Assembly (NCBI GenBank): GCA_937883885.1
Contig: CAKZXL010000107.1
Location: forward strand, 1 to 14,361
Length of the DNA: 14,361 nucleotides
Direction of reading: 5' to 3'
Source of the DNA: an uncultured Aquincola sp.
GTDB taxonomy: Bacteria > Pseudomonadota > Gammaproteobacteria > Burkholderiales > Burkholderiaceae
Part shown: positions 1 to 7,572 of the stretch, in pieces
Numbering within the stretch: position 1 is the first letter of the stretch
How the letters are laid out: every line of letters begins with the position of its first letter
Made by a program: the position numbers and the translations under genes
Notes under the pieces: generated by a model
What the model saw: the letters and a program-made list of their open reading frames with translations, nothing else
What the model was told of the DNA's origin: nothing
Database searches by the model: none

Positions 1-737
1 ACCGCCAGCGTCGACCAGAAGGCGCTGAAGCCCACCGACAGCAGCCCCTGCGCCCAGGCCGCATGCCGCAGCGCGGGGTGACGCCGCCACAGCTTGACCA
101 GCGAGCCCAGCAGCGCCCCGTAGCCCACCTGCGTGGTGGGCCGGAAGCGCGGCAAGCCGCGCCACACCGCCGCCCCCACCGCCACGATGCTGAGCGCCGC
201 TGCGATGAACACCACGCGCCAGCCGAAATGCTCGGCCACGAAGCCACTGACCACCCGCGACAGCAGGATGCCGCCCAGCAGCCCCGTCATCACCGTGCCC
301 ACCACCTTGCCGCGGTGCGCCTCGGGCGCCAGCGTGGCGGCGGCGGGCACCACGTCCTGCGCCAGCGTGGCCGTCAGGCCGATGGCCAGGCTGGCCGCCA
401 GCAGCCAGGCCACCGAAGGCGCCGCACCGGCCACCAGCAGCGCCAGCGCCAGCAGCCCGGCCTTGACGAGGATGATGCGGCGGCGGTCGTAACGGTCGCC
501 CAGCGGCGCCAGCAGGCCGATGCCCAGCGCATAGCCCAGCTGCGTGAGCATGGGAATGCCGCCCACCGTGCGCTCGCTGGCGCCGATGTCGGGCCCCAGC
601 ACGCCCAGCATCGGCTGGCTGTAGTACAGCGAGGCGACCGACAGCCCGGCCGCGCCGGCCAGCAGGGCCACCAGGCCGGTGGACAGGGCAGCTGCCGGTG
701 CGGCGGGTGTGACATGCGTTGCGTGAATGGCTGACAT
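1..737 (-). CDS. MFS transporter, YnfM/AraJ-like, 3' end cut off by window edge
   Basis: Major facilitator superfamily permease, probably an inner-membrane proton-driven exporter of small molecules; the substrate cannot be told. Reading the minus strand from the ATG at 737-735 gives about 245 residues, open to the window edge. After a short Ala/Pro-rich cytoplasmic start there are hydrophobic helices at about residues 20-40, 58-78, 88-106, 110-130, 145-165 and 170-190. The hallmark loop 2-3 motif GDRYDRRR lies at residues 80-87. The LYYSQPML stretch near residue 37 is typical of the YnfM-type families. About half of a usual 390-400 residue protein is present, so the second six-helix half lies outside. 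It diverges from a LysR regulator with 98 bases between the starts, a common transporter/regulator arrangement, so that LysR protein probably controls it. The family call is firm and the substrate is unknown. Confidence 0.85.
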   Translation of the reverse strand, partial: MSAIHATHVTPAAPAAALSTGLVALLAGAAGLSVASLYYSQPMLGVLGPDIGASERTVGGIPMLTQLGYALGIGLLAPLGDRYDRRRIILVKAGLLALALLVAGAAPSVAWLLAASLAIGLTATLAQDVVPAAATLAPEAHRGKVVGTVMTGLLGGILLSRVVSGFVAEHFGWRVVFIAAALSIVAVGAAVWRGLPRFRPTTQVGYGALLGSLVKLWRRHPALRHAAWAQGLLSVGFSAFWSTLA

Positions 738-835
738 GGTGAAAAGCCTGGGTTGTGATGCGATGGCCGCAGTGTGGCCAGCCAGGCACGGCGCGTGTAG
801 TAGCGCCCGGCGCAGATGGCTCATACAGTGCGCGT
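738..835. promoter_or_regulatory. Divergent promoter region between MFS gene and LysR gene
   Basis: These 98 bases separate two divergent start codons and must hold both promoters. Two small inverted repeats are visible: TGGCC-N7-GGCCA at 764-780 and GGCGC-N8-GCGCC at 790-807. Either could be a LysR-type operator, but both are GC-rich and short, so chance is possible. No convincing -35/-10 pair was found by eye. The link to the LysR gene is inferred from position only. Confidence 0.4.
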
Positions 836-1792
836 ATGACCAATGCCGAATCACCCGCCCCGTTGTCGCTGGACCGCATCGCGCTGATGCAGACCTTCGT
901 GCGCATCGTCGAGGCCGGCAGCCTCTCGGCCGCGGCGGCGCAGATGGGCACCACCCAGCCCACCATCAGCCGCCGGCTGCAGGCGCTGGAACGGGCGCTG
1001 GGCCTGCCGCTGCTCAAGCGGTCCACTCACACGATGAAGCTCACCGAAGACGGCGAGCGCGCCTACCACCGCGCCCGTGCGCTGCTGGACGACTGGCAGG
1101 CGCTGGAAGCCGATCTGCGCGGCGCGGTGGACGAGCCCGAAGGCACGCTGCGCGTGGTGGTGCCGCATGCCTTCGGCCAACAGCGGCTGGTGGCGCCGCT
1201 GGCCGACTACCTGCGCCGCTGGCCGCGGGTGTCGGTGGAATGGCTGCTGCACGACGGCACGCCCGACTTCGTGGCCGACGGCATCGACTGCGCCATCCAC
1301 GTGGGCGCGGTCACCGACCCGTCGGTGGTGGCCATCCGGCTGTCGGAGGTGCCCCGCATCGTGGTGGCGGCGCCCTCGGTGCTGGCCGGCCGGCCGCCGC
1401 CCGCGCAGGCGCAGGCACTGGCCGAGCTGCCCTGGCTGGCGCTGCGCACCTACTACCGCGACAGCATCACGCTGACGCACGAGGCCACCGGCGAGCAGGC
1501 CACGCTGGCGCTGCGCCCGCGCATGGCCACCGACAGCCTGTACGCGCTGCGCAGTGCCGCGCTGCAGGGCCTGGGCGTGGCCGTGGGCTCGGCCTGGCTG
1601 ATGGCCGAAGACCTGGCCCAAGGCCGGCTGCTGCAGCTCACGCCCCAATGGCATGCCGACCCGCTGCCGGTGTGGCTGGTGTATCCACCGGGCCGCTGGC
1701 AACCGGCGCGGCTGCGGCGGTTCATTGAGGTGATGCGCGGCGCCATGGCCACGGCGGCCTGGGGCGGCCTGCAGGAGGGCACATGGAGCTGA
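836..1792 (+). CDS. LysR-type transcriptional regulator (CrgA-like clade)
   Basis: DNA-binding regulator of 318 residues, the usual LysR length. The winged helix-turn-helix occupies about residues 13-72, with the recognition region at 32-52 (TTQPTISRRLQALE at 39-52). A linker helix leads to a periplasmic-binding-protein-like effector domain from about residue 103 to the C-terminus. I chose the ATG at 836 because LysR proteins normally begin about 10 residues before the HTH. Starts further upstream (GTG 755, ATG 758) would add a tail unlike the family. No strong Shine-Dalgarno precedes 836. It diverges from the MFS exporter gene, its most likely target. Its last 10 bases overlap the start of the NahR-type regulator, so the two are probably co-transcribed. 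The effector is unknown. Confidence 0.88.
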   Translation: MTNAESPAPLSLDRIALMQTFVRIVEAGSLSAAAAQMGTTQPTISRRLQALERALGLPLLKRSTHTMKLTEDGERAYHRARALLDDWQALEADLRGAVDEPEGTLRVVVPHAFGQQRLVAPLADYLRRWPRVSVEWLLHDGTPDFVADGIDCAIHVGAVTDPSVVAIRLSEVPRIVVAAPSVLAGRPPPAQAQALAELPWLALRTYYRDSITLTHEATGEQATLALRPRMATDSLYALRSAALQGLGVAVGSAWLMAEDLAQGRLLQLTPQWHADPLPVWLVYPPGRWQPARLRRFIEVMRGAMATAAWGGLQEGTWS

Positions 1793-2688
1793 CCGACATC
1801 GACCTCAACCAGCTGGTGCTGTTCCAGCAGCTGATGCGCGAGCGGCGCGTGTCCAAGGTGGCCGAGCAGCTGGGCCTGACGCAGCCGGCCGTCAGCAACT
1901 CGTTGGCCAAGCTGCGCCGGTTGCTGGGTGACGAGCTGTTCCTGCGCACGCCGGCCGGCATGGTGCCCACGCCGTTTGCCGAGCAGCTGGCCGGCCCGGT
2001 GGGCGAGGCGCTGGCCCTGATCCATGGCGGCCTCAACCAGCAGCAGGGCTTCGATCCGGCCAGTGTCAAGCGCTCGATGACCATCGGCATGACCGACATC
2101 GGCGAGATCGTGTTCCTGCCCGTGCTGATGGAGCGGCTGCGGCAGATTGCGCCCGGCATCACGCTCAACACCGTGCGCAATGCGGCCACCCACCTGCGTG
2201 AGGAGATGGAGTCGGGCCAGGTGGACCTGGCCATCGGCCCGCTGCCGCAGCTCAAGGCCGGCTTTTTCCAGCGCCGGCTGTTCAGCCAGCGCTATGTGTG
2301 CCTGTTCCGCCAGGGCCATCCGCTGGACAAGCCGCGCCTGAGCCTGGCCGACTTCCAGGCCGCCGAGCACCTGACGGTGGTGTCCGCCGGCACGGGCCAT
2401 GGCGCCGTGGACGAACTGCTGCGCAAGTCGGGCATCCAGCGCAACGTGCGGCTGAGCGTGCCGCACTTCGTGGGCGTGGGCCACATCCTGCGGCAGACCG
2501 ACCTGGTGGCCACGGTGACCGAGCGGCTGGCCCACAGCCTGAGCGGCCCCTTCCAGCTGACGCACCGGCGCCACCCGGTCAAGCTGCCGCCCATTGCCAT
2601 CAACGTGTTCTGGCATGCCAAGGTGCACCGCTCACCCGCGCACCAGTGGCTGCGCGGCGTGGTGTTCGAGCTGTTCGGCGACGCCTGA
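1783..2688 (+). CDS. nagR: NahR/NagR/DntR-family LysR regulator of salicylate catabolism
   Basis: Likely salicylate-responsive activator of the downstream operon. The 301-residue length and sequence follow NahR and DntR closely from end to end. Shared landmarks include the MEL-D-DLN start, GLTQPAVSN at 31-39 in the helix-turn-helix, MTDIGEI at 103-109, FFQRRL at 161-166, AGTGHG at 202-207, VPHF at 226-229 and INVFWHAK at 273-280. Such proteins bind DNA as tetramers and activate on binding salicylate or related aromatic acids. Residue 169 is Gln, where I recall Asn in NahR and His in DntR; His206 is kept. The start lies inside the end of the preceding LysR gene (10-base overlap), suggesting translational coupling. 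Only 99 bases separate its stop from the oxygenase gene, and NahR-like sites lie in that gap. The family call is strong; the exact inducer is inferred. Confidence 0.9.
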   Translation: MELTDIDLNQLVLFQQLMRERRVSKVAEQLGLTQPAVSNSLAKLRRLLGDELFLRTPAGMVPTPFAEQLAGPVGEALALIHGGLNQQQGFDPASVKRSMTIGMTDIGEIVFLPVLMERLRQIAPGITLNTVRNAATHLREEMESGQVDLAIGPLPQLKAGFFQRRLFSQRYVCLFRQGHPLDKPRLSLADFQAAEHLTVVSAGTGHGAVDELLRKSGIQRNVRLSVPHFVGVGHILRQTDLVATVTERLAHSLSGPFQLTHRRHPVKLPPIAINVFWHAKVHRSPAHQWLRGVVFELFGDA

Positions 2689-2689
2689 C

Positions 2690-2704
2690 ATTCATGCCCG
2701 TGAT
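2690..2704 (+). promoter_or_regulatory. NahR-like binding site 1 (distal)
   Basis: The 15 bases ATTCATGCCCGTGAT match the NahR consensus as I remember it (ATTCACGCT-N2-TGAT) at 11 of 13 defined positions, with exact spacing. The site starts two bases after the nagR stop codon. If transcription starts near 2762, its centre is near -65, the usual position for the recognition site of LysR-type activators. The consensus is from memory and the site is untested. Confidence 0.6.
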
Positions 2705-2711
2705 GGGGCCT

Positions 2712-2735
2712 ATTCACGCGATTGCATTGCGTGAT
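2712..2735 (+). promoter_or_regulatory. NahR-like binding site 2 (proximal) with inverted repeat
   Basis: ATTCACGC at 2712-2719 repeats the first eight bases of the remembered NahR consensus exactly. It begins 22 bases (two helical turns) after the same element in site 1. It also forms a perfect 6-base inverted repeat, TCACGC (2714-2719) and GCGTGA (2729-2734), around 9 bases. The dyad centre at 2724 would be near -38, so this fits the activation site of a LysR tetramer touching RNA polymerase. Confidence 0.55.
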
Positions 2736-2755
2736 GGGCCAGGCCCGCCAATGAT
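2727..2755 (+). promoter_or_regulatory. Candidate promoter of the salicylate/gentisate operon
   Basis: TTGCGT (2727-2732) and AATGAT (2750-2755) are separated by 17 bases and match sigma-70 consensus at 3/6 and 4/6 positions. The poor -35 element, overlapped by NahR-like site 2, is what an activator-dependent promoter would show. The predicted start is near 2762, giving a leader of about 26 bases. AGGAG at 2777-2781 lies six bases before the alpha-subunit ATG. Confidence 0.45.
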
Positions 2756-2787
2756 GCCGGCCAACGAACACATCACAGGAGACAAGC

Positions 2788-4050
2788 ATGCAGGAGTGCC
2801 CGGTCACGGTGTTTCCGCAGCAGCTGCGCTGGGAAACCGACGGCACCAGCCGCATCCCCTTCCAGGCGTACACCGACGAGCAGGTGTACCGCCAGGAACT
2901 GGACCGCTTCTTCTACCGCGGCCACTGGTGCTACGTGGGCCTGGAAGCCGAGATACCGAATGCCGGCGACTTCAAGCGCACCGTGGTGGGCGAACGCTCG
3001 GTGCTGATGGTGCGCGACAAGGACGGCAGCATCCACGTGGTGGAGAACGTCTGCGCCCACCGCGGCATGGCCTTCTGCCGTGAGCGCCATGGCAACCGTG
3101 AGAGCCTGACCTGCCCCTACCACCAGTGGAACTACAGCCTGTCGGGCGACCTGCAGGGCGTGCCGTTCCGCCGCGGCGTCAAGCAGGACGGCAAGGTCAA
3201 CGGCGGCATGCCGGCCGACTTCAAGCCCGCCGACCATGGCCTGACCAAGCTCAAGGTGGCGCGGCGCGGCGGCGTGGTGTTCGCCTCCTTCGACCCTGAG
3301 GTGCAGCCGTTGGAAGACTTCCTCGGCCCGCAGATCCTGGGCTACTTCGACCGCCTGTTCAACGACCGGCCGTTGAAGATCCTGGGCTACAACCGCCAGC
3401 GCATCCCGGGCAACTGGAAGCTGATGCAGGAGAACATCAAGGACCCCTACCACCCGGGCCTGCTGCACACCTGGTTCGTCACCTTCGGCCTCTGGCGGGC
3501 CGACAACAAGTCGCAACTGGTGATGGACGAGCGCCACCGCCATGCGGCCATGGTGTCCACCCGCGGCAACGCCGGTCAGGCCGGGCAGGTGACGCAGGTG
3601 TCCAGCTTCAAGGACAGCATGCAGCTGCACGACGCACGCTTCCTGGACATCGTGCCCGAGCCCTGGTGGGGCGGCCCCACCGCGGTGATGACCACGGTGT
3701 TTCCCAGCGTCATCTTCCAGCAGCAGGTCAACAGCGTGTCCACCCGCCACATCCAGCCCGACGGGCATGGCGCCTTCGACTTCGTCTGGACGCACTTCGG
3801 CTTCGAGGACGACAGCGAGGAGATGACTCAGCGCCGGCTGCGCCAGGCCAACCTGTTCGGTCCCGCGGGCTTCGTGTCGGCCGACGACGGCGAGGCCATC
3901 GAATGGTCGCAGGCCGGCTTCGAGAGCAAGCCCTTCCACCGCACGCTGGCCGAGCTGGGCGGGCACGGCGTGGAGAACACCGACCACATGGTGACCGAGA
4001 CGCTGATCCGCGGCATGTACGCCTACTGGCGTGACGTGATGGAGGCCTGA
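2788..4050 (+). CDS. nagG: Salicylate 5-hydroxylase, oxygenase alpha (large) subunit
   Basis: Catalytic subunit of a three-component Rieske non-heme iron oxygenase, predicted to convert salicylate to gentisate using O2 and electrons from the ferredoxin. Length is 420 residues, close to NagG and AndAc (about 423). The N-terminal Rieske domain binds [2Fe-2S] through Cys89/His91 and Cys109/His112 (CPYH). The catalytic domain carries the iron facial triad: His222 and His227 in the motif D219-PYH-PGLLH, and an aspartate in DDGEAIEW at 366-373. Asp219 is the usual bridge between Rieske cluster and catalytic iron. The start is supported by AGGAG six bases upstream. It is the first gene of the operon; the beta subunit follows after 3 bases. 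NagG and the anthranilate dioxygenase AndAc are close relatives, so the substrate rests on the downstream gentisate genes and the NahR-type regulator. Confidence 0.9.
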   Translation: MQECPVTVFPQQLRWETDGTSRIPFQAYTDEQVYRQELDRFFYRGHWCYVGLEAEIPNAGDFKRTVVGERSVLMVRDKDGSIHVVENVCAHRGMAFCRERHGNRESLTCPYHQWNYSLSGDLQGVPFRRGVKQDGKVNGGMPADFKPADHGLTKLKVARRGGVVFASFDPEVQPLEDFLGPQILGYFDRLFNDRPLKILGYNRQRIPGNWKLMQENIKDPYHPGLLHTWFVTFGLWRADNKSQLVMDERHRHAAMVSTRGNAGQAGQVTQVSSFKDSMQLHDARFLDIVPEPWWGGPTAVMTTVFPSVIFQQQVNSVSTRHIQPDGHGAFDFVWTHFGFEDDSEEMTQRRLRQANLFGPAGFVSADDGEAIEWSQAGFESKPFHRTLAELGGHGVENTDHMVTETLIRGMYAYWRDVMEA

Positions 4051-4053
4051 GCG

Positions 4054-4542
4054 ATGACCCGTCTTCGCATCGACTTTCAAGACTACGCCGAGCTGCTGCA
4101 GCTGTACGCCGACTATGCCGCGGCGCTGGACAGCGGGCAGTGGGACGCCTGGCCCGGCTTCTTCACCGACCCCTGCGTATACAAGCTGCAGCCGCGCGAG
4201 AACCATGAACGCGGCTTTCCGCTGGCCACGCTGGCCTTCGACAGCCAGGGCATGCTCAAGGACCGCATCTACGGCATCCAGGAGACGCTGTTCCACGACC
4301 CCTACTACCAGCGCCACGTGGTGGGCGCGCCGGTGGTGCGCCGGGTGGACGAAGACGGCCGGCTGCATGCCGAGGCCAACTATGCGGTGTTCCGCACCCG
4401 GCTGTCGAAGGAAAGCACGGTGTTCAACGTGGGCCGCACCATCGACGAGGTGGTGCGCACGCCCGAGGGCCTGAAGTTCGCTTCACGGCTGGTGATCTAC
4501 GACAGCGAGATGATCCCCAACTCGCTGATCTACCCGATCTGA
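4054..4542 (+). CDS. nagH: Salicylate 5-hydroxylase, oxygenase beta (small) subunit
   Basis: Structural subunit that assembles with alpha into the hydroxylase (normally alpha3beta3). It is 162 residues, the usual size for NagH/AndAd. It has the cystatin/NTF2-like fold pattern: N-terminal helices with [16 protein letters not shown] at 18-33, then FFTDPCVY and a long mixed beta-sheet ending in [16 protein letters not shown]. It has no metal motif, as expected for a beta subunit. The ATG follows the alpha stop by three bases. Its ribosome site GGAGG (4041-4045) lies inside the last codons of alpha, so translation is probably coupled to give equal amounts. The call is firm as a ring-hydroxylating dioxygenase small subunit; the specific substrate follows alpha. 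Confidence 0.88.
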   Translation: MTRLRIDFQDYAELLQLYADYAAALDSGQWDAWPGFFTDPCVYKLQPRENHERGFPLATLAFDSQGMLKDRIYGIQETLFHDPYYQRHVVGAPVVRRVDEDGRLHAEANYAVFRTRLSKESTVFNVGRTIDEVVRTPEGLKFASRLVIYDSEMIPNSLIYPI

Positions 4543-4552
4543 GGAGACGGCG

Positions 4553-4867
4553 ATGACGACGAACTGGATCGACGCCGCCGCCGAAGGCGAGGTGCCGCCC
4601 GACGATGTGATCGGCGTGGCGGTGGCCGGTCGCGACATCGCGCTGTACGGCGTGGAGGGCCAGGTGTTTGCCACCGACAACCTGTGCACCCACGGCCATG
4701 CGCGGCTGTGCGACGGCTTCCTCGAAGGCCATGAGATCGAATGCCCGCTGCACCAGGGGCGCTTCGACGTGCGCTCCGGCCAGCCCACCTGCGCCCCCAT
4801 CACCGAGCCGGTGCGCTGCTACCCCGTGAAGATCGAAGCCGGCCGCGTGTGGCTGGCGCTCGACTGA
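4553..4867 (+). CDS. nagAb: Rieske [2Fe-2S] ferredoxin component of the hydroxylase
   Basis: Small soluble electron carrier of 104 residues that passes electrons from the FAD reductase to the oxygenase alpha subunit. The Rieske ligands are clear: Cys44-X-His46 (CTHGHA) and Cys64-X2-His67 (CPLHQGRFD), 17 residues between the pairs. The C-terminal part, with [10 protein letters not shown] at 86-95, matches the BphF/NdoA/AndAb type. GAGGAG immediately upstream, partly within the beta-subunit stop, is a good ribosome site. It sits between beta subunit and reductase, the order known for andAcAdAbAa. The name nagAb denotes role; relationship to AndAb may be as close. Confidence 0.85.
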   Translation: MTTNWIDAAAEGEVPPDDVIGVAVAGRDIALYGVEGQVFATDNLCTHGHARLCDGFLEGHEIECPLHQGRFDVRSGQPTCAPITEPVRCYPVKIEAGRVWLALD

Positions 4868-4891
4868 CCGCCACCTTTCCAGGAGAGCTTC

Positions 4892-6184
4892 ATGCATGCC
4901 CAGCGACCCCCGGTCGCGGCCGCCGCATGCGCCGCCCCGGCCTGCGCGGCCGACACCATCGTCATCATCGGCGCCGGCCAGGCCGGCGGCTGGGCCGCCC
5001 ACACCTTGCGGCAGGAGGGCTGGGCCGGCCGCATCGTGCTGCTGGGCGACGAGCCGCACCCGCCGCATGAACGGCCGCCGCTGTCCAAGGCGGTGCTGGC
5101 CGGCACCGCGGCGCCCGACAGCACCGCGCTGTTCAAGCCCGAGGCCTTCGCCGCCCTGAACCTGGATTGGCGCCCCGGGGTGCGGGTGCAGCGCATCGAC
5201 CGCGCGGCGCGCCAGGTGCTGTTGCAGGGCGGCAGCGCCATCGGCTACCACCGCCTGATACTGTGCACCGGCGGTCGCGCCCGGCCGCTGCCGGTGCCGG
5301 TGGACGCCGCGGTGCAGGTGCACCTGCTGCGCACCATCGCCGATGCGCTGGCGCTGGCGCCGCGGCTGCAGCCCGGCCGGCAGCTGGTGGTCATCGGCGG
5401 CGGCTGGGTGGGACTGGAAGTGGCCGCCACCGCCCGCAGCCGCGGCATGGCCGTCACGGTGGTGGAGGCGCAGGGCCGGCTGTGCGAGCGCACGGTGCCG
5501 CGCGATGTCTCGGAGCACCTGCTGGCGCTGCACCAGGCGCAGGGCACGCAGGTGCTGTTGGGCGCGGTGGTGGCGCGGGTGGAGGCACGGGTGGAGGCTT
5601 GCACGGCGGCGGGCGAGGCAGGCGCTGCCACCGTGCATCTGGCCGATGGGCGCACGTTGGCGGCCGACACCGTGGTGGCCGGCATCGGGCTGCTGCCCAA
5701 CGACGAACTGGCGCGCGAAGCGGGCCTGGACTGCGACGGCGGCGTGCTGGTGGACGACGCCTGCCGCACCAGCGACCCGCACATCCTGGCGGCGGGCGAC
5801 GTGGCGGTGAGCTTCAACCCCTGGGCCGGCCGGCGGCTGCGGCTGGAGTCGTGGCAGAACGCGCAGGAGCAGGGCATGGCGGCAGCGCGGTCGGCCCTGG
5901 GCCGGTTGGTGAGCTACCAGCCGCTGCCGTGGTTCTGGTCCGACCAGTACGGCATGAACCTGCAGATCTATGGCATGCCGCTGCCCACGCACCAGGCGGT
6001 GCTGCGGGGCACACCCGGCAGCGGCAGCTTCCTCGTGGGCTACTTCAACGGCGCGGTGATGGAAGCCGCCCTCGGCCCCAATGCCGCGAAAGACCTGCGC
6101 TTCGCGCGCCGGCTGATCGAGCAGCGCAAGTCCATCGACCCGGCGCGGCTGGCCGACCCCGCCATCCCGATGTCGCGGCTTTGA
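4892..6184 (+). CDS. FAD-dependent ferredoxin reductase (glutathione-reductase type)
   Basis: NAD(P)H:ferredoxin reductase feeding electrons to the Rieske ferredoxin. It is 430 residues with two Rossmann folds: the FAD site GAGQAG at 27-32 and the NAD(P) site GGGWVG at 169-174. The second FAD-contact motif AGDVA lies at 301-305. A C-terminal reductase domain starts at about 330 (WQNAQEQG, then the PWFWSDQYG region). This is the BphA4/TodA/AndAa architecture. It differs from the flavin-plus-plant-type-ferredoxin reductase NagAa that I recall in Ralstonia U2. About 20 Ala/Pro-rich residues precede the first beta strand, slightly longer than usual. No other in-frame ATG was found before the FAD motif, and AGGAGA sits just upstream. 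It is the last gene of the oxygenase block; 44 bases follow before the transporter. Confidence 0.88.
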   Translation: MHAQRPPVAAAACAAPACAADTIVIIGAGQAGGWAAHTLRQEGWAGRIVLLGDEPHPPHERPPLSKAVLAGTAAPDSTALFKPEAFAALNLDWRPGVRVQRIDRAARQVLLQGGSAIGYHRLILCTGGRARPLPVPVDAAVQVHLLRTIADALALAPRLQPGRQLVVIGGGWVGLEVAATARSRGMAVTVVEAQGRLCERTVPRDVSEHLLALHQAQGTQVLLGAVVARVEARVEACTAAGEAGAATVHLADGRTLAADTVVAGIGLLPNDELAREAGLDCDGGVLVDDACRTSDPHILAAGDVAVSFNPWAGRRLRLESWQNAQEQGMAAARSALGRLVSYQPLPWFWSDQYGMNLQIYGMPLPTHQAVLRGTPGSGSFLVGYFNGAVMEAALGPNAAKDLRFARRLIEQRKSIDPARLADPAIPMSRL

Positions 6185-6228
6185 TCCGCGGCACGACAAC
6201 ACAAACACACAACCCAGGAGACAAACCC

Positions 6229-7572
6229 ATGCGTCGCATCGACGTTCAACGGCTGGCCGACGAGGCCCGCTTCAACCGCTTCCACCTCGGCGTGCTGTGC
6301 TGGTGCGCCCTCATCATCATCTTCGACGGCTACGACCTGGCCGTGGTAGGCATCGCCCTGCCCGCCATCATGAAGGACCTGGGCGTGGACCCGGCGCAGG
6401 CCGGCCTGATGGTCAGCTCGGCGCTCTTCGGCATGGTGTTCGGCGCCATCTTCATGGGCACCATCGCCGACCGCATCGGCCGCCGCCGGGCCATCGCCAT
6501 CTGCGTGGCCTTGTTCAGCGTGTTCACCGCGGCGGCGGGCTTCACGCACGACCCGCTCGGCTTCGCGCTGATGCGCTTTCTGGCCGGCCTGGGCATCGGC
6601 GGCGTGATGCCCAACGTGGTGGCGCAGATGACCGAATACGCGCCCAAGAAGATGCGCGCCACGCTGGTCACGCTGATGTTCAGCGGCTATGCGGTGGGCG
6701 GCGTCATCGCCGCGTTGCTGGGCAAGGGCCTGATCGAGAGCCACGGCTGGCCGTCGGTGTTCCTGGCCGCGGGCCTGCCGGTGCTGCTCATCCCGTTCAT
6801 CCTGCGCCAGATGCCCGAGTCCATGGCCTTCGTCATCGCGCAGGGGCGCCAAGCCGAGCTGCAGCGCATCGCCGTCGCGTTGGACCCGGCCCATCGGCCG
6901 GCCGAGGGCGACGTGTTCACGCTGCCCGCGCAGGACAAGGCCGTGGGCGCGCCCATCCGCCAGCTGTTCCAGGACGGCCGCGGCTTTTCCACCGTGATGT
7001 TCTGGGTGGCCTTCTTCATGTGCCTGTTCATGGTGTATGCGCTCAGCGCCTGGCTCACCAAGCTGATGGCTGGCGCCGGCTACAGCCTGGGCTCGGCGCT
7101 CACCTTCGTGCTCGTGCTCAACGTGGGCGCCATCATCGGTGCGGTGGGCGGCGGCTGGCTGGCCGACCGCTTCCACATCAAGAAGGTGCTGGCCAGCATG
7201 TATGCGCTGGCCGCCGTGTCCATCACCCTGCTGGGCTACCGCATGCCCACCGAGGCGCTGTTCCTGGTCGTCGGCCTGGCCGGCGCCTCGACCATCGGCA
7301 CGCAGATCGTCGCCAATGCCTATGCCGGCCAGTTCTACCCGATGGCGGTGCGTGCCACCGGCCTGGGCTGGGCGCTGGGCATCGGCCGCAGCGGCGCCAT
7401 CCTGGCGCCCATCGTCATCGGCGTGCTGGTGGGCATGAACCTGCCGCTGCAGCAGAACTTCGTCGCCATCGCCATCCCGGCCGTCATCGGCATGGTGGCC
7501 GTGCTGCTGATCGACCACCGCCGGTCGGCCGTGCATCCCTTTTCCCGCACCCTTCAAAAGGCCCCCCAATGA
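6229..7572 (+). CDS. Aromatic acid:H+ symporter (AAHS-family MFS importer)
   Basis: Inner-membrane importer of 447 residues, the size of PcaK/BenK/MhbT/GenK, predicted to bring salicylate or gentisate-type acids into the cell. Twelve hydrophobic helices can be drawn. The family motif DGYD at residues 33-36, in helix 1, is required for transport in PcaK-type proteins. The loop 2-3 motif GTIADRIGRRR is at 77-87, and a related GGGWLADRF stands near residue 307, marking the internal repeat. The start has CAGGAG eight bases upstream, after an A/C-rich leader. The stop overlaps the next start (ATGA), coupling it to the hydrolase. Embedding in the operon argues for its pathway substrate. Family certain; choice among salicylate, gentisate and 3-hydroxybenzoate is not decided by sequence. 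Confidence 0.88.
   Translation: MRRIDVQRLADEARFNRFHLGVLCWCALIIIFDGYDLAVVGIALPAIMKDLGVDPAQAGLMVSSALFGMVFGAIFMGTIADRIGRRRAIAICVALFSVFTAAAGFTHDPLGFALMRFLAGLGIGGVMPNVVAQMTEYAPKKMRATLVTLMFSGYAVGGVIAALLGKGLIESHGWPSVFLAAGLPVLLIPFILRQMPESMAFVIAQGRQAELQRIAVALDPAHRPAEGDVFTLPAQDKAVGAPIRQLFQDGRGFSTVMFWVAFFMCLFMVYALSAWLTKLMAGAGYSLGSALTFVLVLNVGAIIGAVGGGWLADRFHIKKVLASMYALAAVSITLLGYRMPTEALFLVVGLAGASTIGTQIVANAYAGQFYPMAVRATGLGWALGIGRSGAILAPIVIGVLVGMNLPLQQNFVAIAIPAVIGMVAVLLIDHRRSAVHPFSRTLQKAPQ

Noticed and set aside
374..715. Minus-strand frame of 113 codons inside the first MFS gene
   Set aside because: It is out of frame with the transporter, whose own frame shows membrane helices and the GDRYDRRR motif.
755..835. 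Upstream start for the first LysR gene
   Set aside because: The added 27 residues are unlike the LysR N-terminus and would occupy nearly all of the divergent promoter region.
2788..4867. Oxygenase as anthranilate 1,2-dioxygenase
   Set aside because: That enzyme gives catechol, and no catechol genes are here; gentisate enzymes and a NahR-type regulator favour salicylate 5-hydroxylase. Kept as an alternative only.
6185..6228. Separate promoter before the aromatic acid importer
   Set aside because: The 44-base A/C-rich gap has a good ribosome site but no recognisable -35/-10 pair; read-through from the oxygenase genes is simpler.
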